From assembly GCA_900540295.1 (NCBI GenBank), contig UQFM01000009.1:1-38718 (forward strand): a stretch of DNA of 38,718 nucleotides, read 5' to 3'. How positions within the stretch are numbered: position 1 is the first letter of the stretch; each line of letters opens with the position of its first letter. Under the pieces are notes generated by a model. That model saw nothing but the letters and a program-made list of their open reading frames with translations, was not told where the DNA came from and made no database searches. This stretch comes from an uncultured Oscillospiraceae bacterium (GTDB lineage Bacteria; Bacillota; Clostridia; Oscillospirales; Acutalibacteraceae). A program made the position numbers and the translations under genes. Below, piece by piece: positions 20,892-28,666 of the stretch.

Positions 20892-22486
20892 GAATACAGG
20901 AAATCAAACTGCCGCTGGATGCGGACGAAACCGAATTGCCGCGCCTTGCGGCAAAGGCACTGAAAGTGCCGCAGACGGCGTTAAAAAGCATTTCGGTTTT
21001 CCGAAAATCCTTAGACTGCCGAAAAAAGAATGAAATCAAATTCATTTATACGCTTGATGTAGAAACAGACGGCAGTGAAGATAAAATTCTTGCGAAAATA
21101 CATAACCCGAAAGTCACAAAAGCGGACGTGTATCGCTATGAAATTCCTGAGAACCGTCGTAAAACGGATTTGCGCCCTGTGGTGGTCGGTTTCGGTCCTG
21201 CGGGTATGTTCGCGGCACTCGTTTTGGCGCGTGCAGGCTTACACCCTTTGGTTGTAGAACGCGGCGAGCCTGTGGAACAGCGGCAGAAATCCGTACAGGA
21301 TTTTTGGCGGACGCGTAAGCTCAATCCCGAATCCAATGTGCAGTTCGGCGAGGGCGGCGCAGGTACATTTTCCGACGGCAAATTAAACACGGGGACAAAG
21401 GATTACCGTCAGCGTGAGGTGCTTTTGCAGTTTGTACGGCACGGCGCGCCCGAGGAGATTTTGTACAGTGCCAAGCCCCACATCGGTACGGACAAGCTTT
21501 GCGCAGTGGTGCGTTCCGTGCGTGAAGAGATTATCCGCCTCGGCGGCGAGGTGCGATTCCAGACAAAGCTTACGGATATTCTTGTATACAACGGCGCGGT
21601 GCAGGGGGTAACCCTCACAAATAAACAGGGAAAACAGACCGATTTTGAAACGGACGCGGTGATTCTCGCGGTTGGGCATTCCGCACGCGATACGGTGGAG
21701 ATGCTGTACCGAAAAGGTTTTACGGTTATGCAAAAGGCGTTTTCCGTGGGCGCGCGCATAGAGCATAAGCAGGAAATGATTAACCGTTCGCAGTACGGTG
21801 CGTTTGCCGCTCATCCGAAATTAGGCGCGGCAGATTATAAGCTGGCGTGTCATCCGCAGGGCGGGCGCGGGGCATACACGTTTTGTATGTGTCCCGGCGG
21901 TACGGTGGTTTGCTGTCCGAGCGAAGAGGGTACAGTTGTCACAAACGGGATGAGCGAATACGCCCGCGACGGAGAAAATGCAAACTCCGCACTGCTTGTA
22001 GGCATTGAGCCTGCACAGTTTCCGAGCGAGCATCCGCTTGCAGGAATGTACTATCAGTTGGAAATCGAAAAAAAAGCGTTCGCAGTCGGCGGCGGGGATT
22101 ACACCGCGCCCGCAACGCTGGTCGGCGATTTTTTAAAGGGCGAAAGTTCGCATAAATTGGGATCGGTACACCCGACCTGCCCGACAGGGGTTCAGCTTTG
22201 CAATCTTCGCGATGTTTTGCCCGAACGCGTCACGGAAACGATGTGTGAAGCGCTTCTCAAAATGGACAAAATGCTTGCGGGCTTTGCAAACTCCGAAGCG
22301 GTGCTGACAGGTCCTGAAACGCGTTCTTCTTCCCCCGTGCGTATTGTGCGCGACGAATTTTTCCAGACCGCCGCCGCAAATGGCGTGTTCCCCTGCGGCG
22401 AGGGCGCAGGGTATGCAGGCGGTATTATTTCCGCCGCCGTGGACGGTATCAAATGCGCCGAAGCCGTCTTGCGGGACGAACATTGA
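20885..22486 (+). CDS. COG2509-type FAD-dependent dehydrogenase
   Basis: This 533-aa protein has a short N-terminal domain (about residues 1-90, with IQEIKLPLDADETELPRLAA and SISVFRKSLDCRKKNEIKF) and then an FAD-binding region starting GFGPAGMFAALVLARAGL near residue 100. Family blocks NVQFGEGGAGTFSDGKLNTG, GAYTFCMCPGG and the closing PCGEGAGYAGGIISAAVDG are seen. The substrate is unknown for this widespread family. The start is TTG at 20885, fixed by AAGGAG 8 bases upstream; upstream in-frame sequence lies inside the previous gene. A terminator follows the stop. Confidence 0.9.
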   Translation: MLRIQEIKLPLDADETELPRLAAKALKVPQTALKSISVFRKSLDCRKKNEIKFIYTLDVETDGSEDKILAKIHNPKVTKADVYRYEIPENRRKTDLRPVVVGFGPAGMFAALVLARAGLHPLVVERGEPVEQRQKSVQDFWRTRKLNPESNVQFGEGGAGTFSDGKLNTGTKDYRQREVLLQFVRHGAPEEILYSAKPHIGTDKLCAVVRSVREEIIRLGGEVRFQTKLTDILVYNGAVQGVTLTNKQGKQTDFETDAVILAVGHSARDTVEMLYRKGFTVMQKAFSVGARIEHKQEMINRSQYGAFAAHPKLGAADYKLACHPQGGRGAYTFCMCPGGTVVCCPSEEGTVVTNGMSEYARDGENANSALLVGIEPAQFPSEHPLAGMYYQLEIEKKAFAVGGGDYTAPATLVGDFLKGESSHKLGSVHPTCPTGVQLCNLRDVLPERVTETMCEALLKMDKMLAGFANSEAVLTGPETRSSSPVRIVRDEFFQTAAANGVFPCGEGAGYAGGIISAAVDGIKCAEAVLRDEH

Positions 22487-22529
22487 CGCAAGGGCGAAAC
22501 AGGCATACAGGATTGAACTAAAAATGCAG

Positions 22530-22565
22530 AAAACCCGCCGTGAACCATTTCACAGCGGGTTTTCT
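22530..22565 (+). terminator. Intrinsic terminator after the flavoprotein genes
   Basis: AAAACCCGC-c-GTGAA (22530-22544) pairs with TTCAC-a-GCGGGTTTT (22549-22563) around a CCAT loop, with one internal mismatch and a T-rich end. It closes the feo/flavoprotein transcript. Confidence 0.88.
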
Positions 22566-22601
22566 TTCTGTATCGCAGGCAAAAAACGGAAGCACCAAAC
22601 C

Positions 22602-22792
22602 CCGTAGGGGCGCTTTACGAAGTACCCCGCAAAAGTCAGATGAATTTGCGGACAGACGCAAGGGCTGTCCCTACGCGCTCAGAATGACAGGCTTTTGCAA
22701 ACCCGTAGGGGCGAACTGTGTTCGCCCGCAGACGGATAAAGAAAACTCCCCCAGTCACGGCTGCGCCGTGCCAGCTCCCTCATGGAGGGCGC
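22602..22792. repeat. Cluster of dispersed intergenic repeats; no gene
   Basis: The gene-free stretch 22487-22828 holds, after the terminator, CCGTAGGGGCG...ACCCCGC (22602-22630), an inverted relative containing AGGGCTGTCCCTACG with CTCAGAATGACA (22655-22689), CCGTAGGGGCGAA...TTCGCCCGCAG (22703-22731), and a different unit at 22744-22792. That last unit starts AACTCCCCCAGTCACGGC, contains the hairpin CACGGC-tgc-GCCGTG, and ends CTCCCTcatgGAGGGCGC. These families are typical non-coding repeats of gut Clostridia. I see no gene in this stretch. Confidence 0.7.
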
Positions 22793-22828
22793 GGAAGGCG
22801 GTTTGTTATAAAATTATTGGAATTGTTT

Positions 22829-24346
22829 CTAATTCCTTTCAAAATCCGCTACATCTTTTAGCAGAATTTCTTTCCGCTTGGTGTCGTCACGCGGCACAAC
22901 TGCAAAGCTTTCTAACTTTACATCTTCCGCATACCGTGCAAACAGCCCATAGGCATTGAGGTTGCGCATGCGGTTGCATTCGGGGTAGGTATCGTCATAG
23001 ACAGGGACGAACGGGCGGTAATCATAGTAGTCTTTGCCTGCGGCGTAGCGAATGTCAAAGTTCCGAAGTGTGACGTTGCGGACGGTCAAAGCCTTTATCC
23101 CTGTGATAATGACAGGGATTTCCGCATCTTCTGCGGTGATGTTCTCCACCGTAATATTTTCGAGTGCGCCTGCCGCGTCAAAATCCTTGTCGCGGTTGCG
23201 GTTGTTCAGGCTGATAAACAGCGGGCAGGCTTCCCCGCGCATTTGTACATTGCGCACGGTTATATTCCGTACCTGTGCGCCGTCGGCGGATTCCAGAGAA
23301 ATTCCCGATATGCCGCCCGGATAAATGTCATCCAAGAAAAATTCGCAGTCCTCAACCAGCACGTTTTGTACATCAAAACTTGTTTCCGTGCCGATTTTAA
23401 ATGCGTTTGTGCAGGAGCTTATTTTGCAGTCCCGCACGGCAATGTTTTCCATCGCCGACTGTACGCCCAACGATTTGCTGTTTTTCAGTACGATGCCGTC
23501 GTCGCCCGTGGCAATAAAGCAGTGTGCGATTTCCACGTTGGACGAGCCTGCCACATCAATACCGTCGGTGTTCGCCACATGCCGATTGTTATCAATGACG
23601 AAATCCCGAATCTGCACGCCGTCACAGCCGTTGAGCTCCAAAGTCCACGCCGCCGAATTTTGCAGCATAAAATTTTCAACCGTGACATTTTGACAGCGCA
23701 CCAATCGCACAAGGTTGCCGTATTTGTTTTCTGCCGCAAAACGCACGCGCTTACGGTATTCCTGCCGCATTTCCCATACGCCGAGCGTGTCTGCAAACGG
23801 TTCGGTCTGCGGTGCATATTTCGGGGCTAAGGAATAGAAATTCCCTTCGCCGCAAATTGCGCCGCCGCCCGTCAGCGTAATGTTTTGCGCATCCTCACAA
23901 AGCAAAAGACAGCCCAAATCCATATCCGCTTTGTCATGCGATGCAACCAAAGCGGCATCCTTTTCGATAAATAATGTCGTATTGCCGTGCATTTTCAGAC
24001 TGCCTGTGACATATCTGCCGCCGCCTACAAATACAATACCGCCGCTTTCGGCGGCGGAATCCAGTGCGGTTTGCACGGCGTCACGGTTATTTTCGCTGTC
24101 GGGGGACGCACCGTATTCCCGAATGTCAAAGATTTTTTGTTCCGTCGGAACAGTGTCGGTATGTAAATAATCGGCATAGGGAAGATTTTCGTAAAAATCC
24201 CCTTTATACACTTCCGAAAACACATCGCCCTTTGTGATTTTGAAATCTTTTGTGTACGAGCCGAAATACCAACCCGCCGCACCGCCTGCGGCGAGACACA
24301 GACAAAGCGCCGCAGTGCCTGCTTTTAACAGTGTTTTATTTCGCAT
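22829..24346 (-). CDS. GH28-family (polygalacturonase-like) protein, exported or membrane-anchored
   Basis: This 505-aa protein has an N-terminal hydrophobic segment (about residues 7-28) acting as signal or anchor, then a right-handed beta-helix. It opens with FDIREYGASPDSENNRDAVQ, typical of pectinase-fold proteins. GH28 catalytic motifs NTD (259-261) and DD (282-283, in ATGDDGIVLKNS) are present. The usual GHG histidine motif is replaced by TNAFKIGTE (313-321), and no separate RIK motif is seen. It probably acts on pectin-like or other uronic-acid glycans outside the cell, but activity is uncertain. It stands alone on the minus strand without transport or sugar genes. The ribosome site is weak (GGATGTG). 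Confidence 0.85.
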   Translation of the reverse strand: MRNKTLLKAGTAALCLCLAAGGAAGWYFGSYTKDFKITKGDVFSEVYKGDFYENLPYADYLHTDTVPTEQKIFDIREYGASPDSENNRDAVQTALDSAAESGGIVFVGGGRYVTGSLKMHGNTTLFIEKDAALVASHDKADMDLGCLLLCEDAQNITLTGGGAICGEGNFYSLAPKYAPQTEPFADTLGVWEMRQEYRKRVRFAAENKYGNLVRLVRCQNVTVENFMLQNSAAWTLELNGCDGVQIRDFVIDNNRHVANTDGIDVAGSSNVEIAHCFIATGDDGIVLKNSKSLGVQSAMENIAVRDCKISSCTNAFKIGTETSFDVQNVLVEDCEFFLDDIYPGGISGISLESADGAQVRNITVRNVQMRGEACPLFISLNNRNRDKDFDAAGALENITVENITAEDAEIPVIITGIKALTVRNVTLRNFDIRYAAGKDYYDYRPFVPVYDDTYPECNRMRNLNAYGLFARYAEDVKLESFAVVPRDDTKRKEILLKDVADFERN

Positions 24347-24452
24347 GCTTTCACATCCATACAGAATTTTCTAAAGCATAGCATATTTCTGTGCGAAAAG
24401 AAATTTCTATGTGTCAAAATTGTAAACTTTACGGGTGCCGACACGATTTTAT

Positions 24453-24481
24453 TTGAAATGCACCTGAAAGCGTGCTAAAAT
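24453..24481 (+). promoter_or_regulatory. Putative sigma-A promoter of the zinc-ribbon/TPR gene pair
   Basis: TTGAAA (24453-24458) and TAAAAT (24476-24481) are 17 bases apart and lie 30 bases before the TTG start. Confidence 0.65.
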
Positions 24482-24511
24482 ATACAGGATATTACACAAG
24501 GAGGTATTGCC

Positions 24512-25996
24512 TTGGACGAACGCAAAGAAAAAGACGGCGTACTGCCCGAAACAGAGGAGACTTCTTCTGCAACGCAGGCACTGCACGATGAGTTAGAGGA
24601 CTTGGCGAAGGTCTTTCAGGAGGAGCTGGACCGCGCAAAGGCGGAAGCACGCGAGGTCGCCGAGAACGGTACGGAAGAGCCTGAGATTCTGATTCAGGGG
24701 TTGGAGGATTTAACCGAGCACCCCGCGCATACGGAATCGGTTACGGAGGAAGCTGTGCCCGAAGAGGAGCTGTGCGAATGCTGCGGAGAAAAGCGGCGCG
24801 GAACGGCACAGAATCCGAATTCCGCATTCTGTGAGGAATGTGATGCGGGACTGCGGCACTATCCGTTTGATTGGGTACATGTTTTACTCGCTTTCGCGGC
24901 GATTTGTTTGGTGTTTTTCGGCGGTTATGTATTTGCCGAGCGTACCGAGGGCTTTGCCGCAGTTTGCAAGGCGGAGAATTTACAGCGTGAAAATAAAATG
25001 TATTCTGCGTTAGATGCTTATGCAGACGCCGCATCGAAATTAGAAAGCCGAAAAATCAATGCGGAGAATGTATACAAGCGGGAAATTTTGCTTGCCGCGT
25101 CACTCGGGTTTATCAACGGTATTGAAGAACCCGCACAGAATATTCAGGCCTTTGAAATGTCTTTTCCGCATTTCCGTGAAGTGAAACGCGCGTTGCTTTC
25201 AGGCGCGGAATTCACAGTAACCGTAGCGGCAGGAGAAGAAATTATCGGACCGTACAAGACGGTCACGCCCGAAAATATCCCGTATGACGATTTGCTCGCA
25301 AAGTTAGAAGCACTTAAAGCGGCGGATGTACCCGAATCGGAAAGCACACAGTCTGCATACCAAAAAGGCTATCAGCCAAAGGCGGAAAAATACAGCCTGC
25401 CCGGTGTGCTGTTTTATCAATATTATCTTGCGATGATGTGCCAAAAGGATGCCGAGGTGCAAATCGGATTTATCGAAGAAATTCAAAAAACCGCACCGAA
25501 GGAGCTGTGGCTTTACGGGCAGTTTCTTGGGGAACTGTACGCGAGAACGGGACGTGATGTTGAACCGATTTGCGAACAGCTTGAAGAAGTAAATGCCGAG
25601 GACGGTGCGCCGACGCTGATTCGCGCCACCGCCCTGCGCGTGCAAAAGGATTACGATGGCGCAATTGCGCTTTGCGAGGAAAAGATTGCTGAGGGCAGTG
25701 ACGTCGCAGGTGACCTGTACCGCCAAATGGGACTTTGCTATCTGTTAATGGGCGATTACAAGTCGGCATATACCGCGGTGAACAACGGATTCCAAAGCTC
25801 AAGCCGCCCGTCTATTCAGACCTGCAACACTTTGGCGCTCTGTGCGTTGGCGGCGGAAGAGAGCGAGGCTTTCGGCGAAGTCAAGGAACTGCTTGAAAAC
25901 AGCGGGATTACACTGTCCGCCGAGGTTACGCAGTATCAAAACGGTACGCTGACCATAGAGCAGATTTTCACGGAAGGGGATTGTGACGTTACATGA
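24512..25996 (+). CDS. Zinc-ribbon, single-TM, TPR-like protein of unknown function
   Basis: This 494-aa protein starts with TTG after a perfect AAGGAGG. The order is an acidic, probably coiled-coil N-terminus (residues about 20-55), a zinc ribbon with Cys at 88, 91, 107 and 110 (CECCGEKRR and FCEECD), one membrane helix (about 122-142), and a long extracellular helical region. The last third shows TPR-like repeats: LIRATALRVQKDYDGAIALC and DLYRQMGLCYLLMGDYKSAY. I do not know the family by function. It overlaps the next membrane-protein gene by 4 bases, so they probably form a complex. A scaffold or envelope-assembly role is only a guess. Confidence 0.75.
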   Translation: MDERKEKDGVLPETEETSSATQALHDELEDLAKVFQEELDRAKAEAREVAENGTEEPEILIQGLEDLTEHPAHTESVTEEAVPEEELCECCGEKRRGTAQNPNSAFCEECDAGLRHYPFDWVHVLLAFAAICLVFFGGYVFAERTEGFAAVCKAENLQRENKMYSALDAYADAASKLESRKINAENVYKREILLAASLGFINGIEEPAQNIQAFEMSFPHFREVKRALLSGAEFTVTVAAGEEIIGPYKTVTPENIPYDDLLAKLEALKAADVPESESTQSAYQKGYQPKAEKYSLPGVLFYQYYLAMMCQKDAEVQIGFIEEIQKTAPKELWLYGQFLGELYARTGRDVEPICEQLEEVNAEDGAPTLIRATALRVQKDYDGAIALCEEKIAEGSDVAGDLYRQMGLCYLLMGDYKSAYTAVNNGFQSSSRPSIQTCNTLALCALAAEESEAFGEVKELLENSGITLSAEVTQYQNGTLTIEQIFTEGDCDVT

Positions 25997-26568
25997 GAAT
26001 TGTTTATTTGGCTGTCAAATATATCACGGTAATCGGTACGTTTTTGCAGGCATTTTTTGAGCATTTGACCTGCCGTGTATACGAAATCCTCATAGAGGAC
26101 GGGCGTTATTTACGTCCAAACGAAATGTGCGGGCATATGGAACACGAGATTATCCGCAAACGTTCCACGGTGTTCGGCATGTGCTTCTTCCCGTTTCTGT
26201 TTAATTTGCTGGTTGGCTTGGTGACAGTGTCCGTCGGCTCTGTCAATATATATTATCTCGGTGAATTTTTCACGGCGAAGGGCTTTCCGCATTTCCTCAA
26301 TTTCCTGTTCCTCTGGGTGGGAATTTCCGCGCTGACCAATCTGTTCCCGCAGTGGGAGGACGCGCTGACACTGAAAGAGGAGATTTACGGCAAAGGCAAA
26401 TCCACAATGCTTGTGAAAATTATTGCCGCACCGATTTTCGGGATTTTATATGCGGGTGCATTTTTACAGCGTTACGGGCTTACGCTTTTGACTTCGGTGG
26501 CATTTTCGTTTGCCGTACCGTATATTTTAGGTACGTTCGTTCCGACCGTATATGAATTCATAAAATAA
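25993..26568 (+). CDS. Integral membrane protein paired with the TPR protein
   Basis: This 191-aa protein has hydrophobic segments near residues 5-22, 60-85, 98-118 and 138-185. The loop after the first helix carries MCGHMEHEIIRKRSTVFGMC. Another loop has NLFPQWEDALTLKEEIYGKG. It recalls the membrane-embedded layout of M50-like proteins (SALTNLFPQWEDA), but there is no HExxH site, so I would not call it a protease. Its start overlaps the upstream stop (ATGA). The pair is closed by a terminator. Function unknown. Confidence 0.7.
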   Translation: MRIVYLAVKYITVIGTFLQAFFEHLTCRVYEILIEDGRYLRPNEMCGHMEHEIIRKRSTVFGMCFFPFLFNLLVGLVTVSVGSVNIYYLGEFFTAKGFPHFLNFLFLWVGISALTNLFPQWEDALTLKEEIYGKGKSTMLVKIIAAPIFGILYAGAFLQRYGLTLLTSVAFSFAVPYILGTFVPTVYEFIK

Positions 26569-26577
26569 AAAATAAAA

Positions 26578-26621
26578 ACACAACCGAGAAGCAACGGGGC
26601 TTTTCGGTTGTGTTCTTTTTT
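26578..26621. terminator. Bidirectional intrinsic terminator
   Basis: ACACAACCGA (26578-26587) pairs with TCGGTTGTGT (26604-26613), followed by TCTTTTTT on the plus strand; an A-rich run on the other side serves the converging lipoprotein gene. Confidence 0.85.
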
Positions 26622-26629
26622 GTGCCGCG

Positions 26630-26941
26630 TTATCGAACCGCGTCGGAAACAACATCCTCTGCGCCTGTGACGGCATCGTTTGCGACCTTGCCTGCGTCGG
26701 ACGCCGCCTGACTGACCAGATTTCCTGCACCTGTGGCGGCCTCACCGACAACATTTCCTGCACCTGTAGCAGCGTCGCCGACTGCATTGCCTGCGTCGGA
26801 AACATCGTCTGAGACGTCTGCCGTCGCACTGTTGGAAGGGGTGCGGTCAGATACTTTTCCGTCGTCGCTTTTGCCGCAGGCAACCAGACCGACGGCAATC
26901 AGCGCGATAATTACGGCAATCAAAAGAATACTTTTTTTCAT
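26630..26941 (-). CDS. Small lipoprotein with 11-residue amphipathic repeats
   Basis: This 103-aa protein starts MKKSILLIAVIIALIAVGLV, followed by the lipobox VACG, so it is an anchored lipoprotein. After a short charged and polar linker, about five tandem 11-residue units follow, for example GAGNVVGEAAT, GAGNLVSQAAS and DAGKVANDAVT. They would form a continuous amphipathic alpha-helix like those in LEA or apolipoprotein-type proteins. The repeat is also visible in DNA as a 33-base period. An in-frame ATG at 26953 is an alternative start; the GGAAAGG site lies between the two choices. It converges on the TPR pair terminator. Function unknown. Confidence 0.72.
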   Translation of the reverse strand: MKKSILLIAVIIALIAVGLVACGKSDDGKVSDRTPSNSATADVSDDVSDAGNAVGDAATGAGNVVGEAATGAGNLVSQAASDAGKVANDAVTGAEDVVSDAVR

Positions 26942-26953
26942 AATAATTCGCAT

Positions 26954-27145
26954 AGCCTTTCCGGCTACAAACGGTACTGCAAAATCACGGTATATCCTTG
27001 CTGTAGCCGGACAAGGCGTGATGTGAATTTTGTCATCTCAAAATTATGCCGCAGGCAAATTTTGAGGACATAGAATGGAATCGTGTGTTTTCACACGACT
27101 CCCTCTTTATGCTTTTCGGACACGGTTAGTGTGCCGAAAATTATT
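26954..27145 (-). other. Hairpin-rich leader upstream of the repeat lipoprotein
   Basis: This gene-free segment between the lipoprotein and YpeB genes holds four inverted repeats: CCGGCTAC/GTAGCCGG (26961-26968 with 27003-27010), CTCAAAATT/AATTTTGAG (27037-27045 with about 27058-27066), GGAGTCGTGTG with CACACGATTCC around an AAAA loop (27078-27103, minus strand), and TTTTCGG-CACAC with GTGT-CCGAAAA (27113-27140). The last is placed to end the YpeB transcript but lacks a T-run. The rest may be a structured 5' leader or small RNA. Confidence 0.4.
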
Positions 27146-27156
27146 TTGTTTATGCG

Positions 27157-28500
27157 CTATTTCGTCAGAACACCGTCGTCGGAGTAAAGCAACAGCAAAA
27201 TATCGTCTTCATAGCCTGTCACAGTGTTAATATACACCAAAAATTCCGCGCCGTCTTTGTTTTTGCAGTGGAACTCATAGGCGGTGCGTTCGCCCATGCT
27301 TTCTGTCGGAATGACGGCAAGACGTGTATCTGTAACGGTAAGCAAGGGGCTGACTTTTTTCTGTGCTTCCGCCGCTGTAAGTGCAGGCGTAACAGGTGAG
27401 CGTGCTTTGTGATTCATTACATAGCCGCGGCAGTCGGCGGAGAGAATTTTGCCGTCCTCTAGGCTGACGCTGATTTTAATTAAATCGGGATAGCAGATAT
27501 ATTCACCGTCGCGGTAGGCATAGTTTATCGTACAAATCCCGTCGGAAACGGTGTAGTAGCTTTCCTGCATATCGAAAAAGCCGTTGTTGTTTAAAAATTC
27601 CGAGGCGTATTTGCGTGCATCTGCGTATTCCAGCTTGCTTTCGCCGACAAACTGTCCCGAAAGCAAATACAAAAGATAACCGCCCTTTTTGGTCACAGCC
27701 ACGGTTCTGTCCCCGCCCGAAAAACAGTAAGCGGCGGTTGTGTCGTTTTCTTCGGAAAGGAATGTGACGTCGCTTTCGGCAAGACCTAAAATTTCGGCGG
27801 CTTTTTTCAGCGCTTCTTCCTTTGTAATTTCCGCTTTATCCTGCAGCAGCGCCGCATCCCGCTGGTTGATATGGTCGGAGAACGGTCCGTCATATAAAAG
27901 AGACGGATATTCCGTTAAAGACTGTTCGGCGTCTTCCATGTTTTGTGACAGAGATGCGATTTGTTCGTCTTTTTGTTCCAGTGTGCTTTCGGCGGATTCA
28001 AAATCCAAATAGCCGTCGAATAACTGCTGACGCATATCGGATATATCTTTCGTCAGTGTTTCGGAAAATCGGAGTAAGGCGAACAGCTGTTCACGTTCTT
28101 CGTCGGAAATCGTTTCGCCCTGTTCCACTTTTTTGCTGAGCGCAGTGACGAAATCCCCGATTTGCGACAGGAATTTATACGTGTTGTCGAGCCGTGTTTC
28201 CGAAAGCGGCAGTACGGCGAGACTGCTTTTTGCGCCTGTGGCCTCACGGCGCAGCTGAGAAGCCATAGTGCCGAGCATGGTCGGCGTGTTCGCATAAGCG
28301 CCTTTTTGCAAATTGGTGTTTATATTGCTGATATATGTGTCCAATTCGCAAAGCGCGCGTTCGCGTGCGATGCGGATTTGCCGCGTCATGCGGGCGGCGC
28401 GGACATTGCCGACGACAGAAAAGGTCAGCAGAACCGTAAACGCCGCCAAAGTGTAGGCAAGCAGACGGACTTTTCGGCGTTTGGACATGGTTTTTTCCAT
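27157..28500 (-). CDS. ypeB: Germination protein YpeB
   Basis: This 447-aa protein has an N-terminal membrane anchor (about residues 10-32) and a YpeB N-domain with ERALCELDTYISNINTNLQK, then LRREATGAKSSLAVLPLSE. C-terminal PepSY-type repeats follow (KITKEEALKKAAEILGL in near form, and LTAAEAQKKVSPLLTV). In Bacillus, YpeB protects and localises the cortex-lytic enzyme SleB in the spore inner membrane, and the two genes are adjacent. Here no sleB is beside it. ATG 28500 is the likely start, since AGAGGTG lies 7 bases upstream and the GTG at 28509 overlaps that site. Expression in the forespore is expected, but no clear sporulation promoter was assigned. Confidence 0.9.
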   Translation of the reverse strand: MEKTMSKRRKVRLLAYTLAAFTVLLTFSVVGNVRAARMTRQIRIARERALCELDTYISNINTNLQKGAYANTPTMLGTMASQLRREATGAKSSLAVLPLSETRLDNTYKFLSQIGDFVTALSKKVEQGETISDEEREQLFALLRFSETLTKDISDMRQQLFDGYLDFESAESTLEQKDEQIASLSQNMEDAEQSLTEYPSLLYDGPFSDHINQRDAALLQDKAEITKEEALKKAAEILGLAESDVTFLSEENDTTAAYCFSGGDRTVAVTKKGGYLLYLLSGQFVGESKLEYADARKYASEFLNNNGFFDMQESYYTVSDGICTINYAYRDGEYICYPDLIKISVSLEDGKILSADCRGYVMNHKARSPVTPALTAAEAQKKVSPLLTVTDTRLAVIPTESMGERTAYEFHCKNKDGAEFLVYINTVTGYEDDILLLLYSDDGVLTK

Positions 28501-28578
28501 AGTTTTCACCTCTTAGTTACATTTTGCAGAAAAGCGGAAAATATACTGAAAAATCTTTGAAAAATATGCGGAATTGGT

Positions 28579-28607
28579 TTGCCAAAGCGCCGAATTTCGT
28601 GTATAAT
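28579..28607 (+). promoter_or_regulatory. Sigma-A promoter of the cysteine desulfurase/thiI operon
   Basis: TTGCCA (28579-28584) and TATAAT (28602-28607) are 17 bases apart. The leader that follows contains a 7-bp inverted repeat. Confidence 0.72.
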
Positions 28608-28619
28608 AAAAAACTGAAT

Positions 28620-28638
28620 CAGTATGTAAGGCATACTG
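28620..28638. promoter_or_regulatory. Inverted repeat in the leader of the desulfurase gene
   Basis: CAGTATG (28620-28626) and CATACTG (28632-28638) are perfect arms around TAAGG, just downstream of the predicted start of transcription. It could be an operator or a small leader hairpin. Confidence 0.4.
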
Positions 28639-28666
28639 TCTTTCATTCGGAAAAGGAGTGTGCGCG

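Noticed and set aside
22602..22792. CRISPR array or tandem repeat locus
   Set aside because: The repeats differ in sequence and orientation, with no regular spacing or uniform unit; they are dispersed intergenic repeats.
23243..23830. Plus-strand open frame of 195 codons opposite the GH28-like gene
   Set aside because: No ribosome site or family match; the minus-strand frame carries signal, NTD and DD motifs over its full length.
25993..26568. M50-type membrane protease
   Set aside because: Membrane layout is suggestive, but there is no HExxH zinc site.
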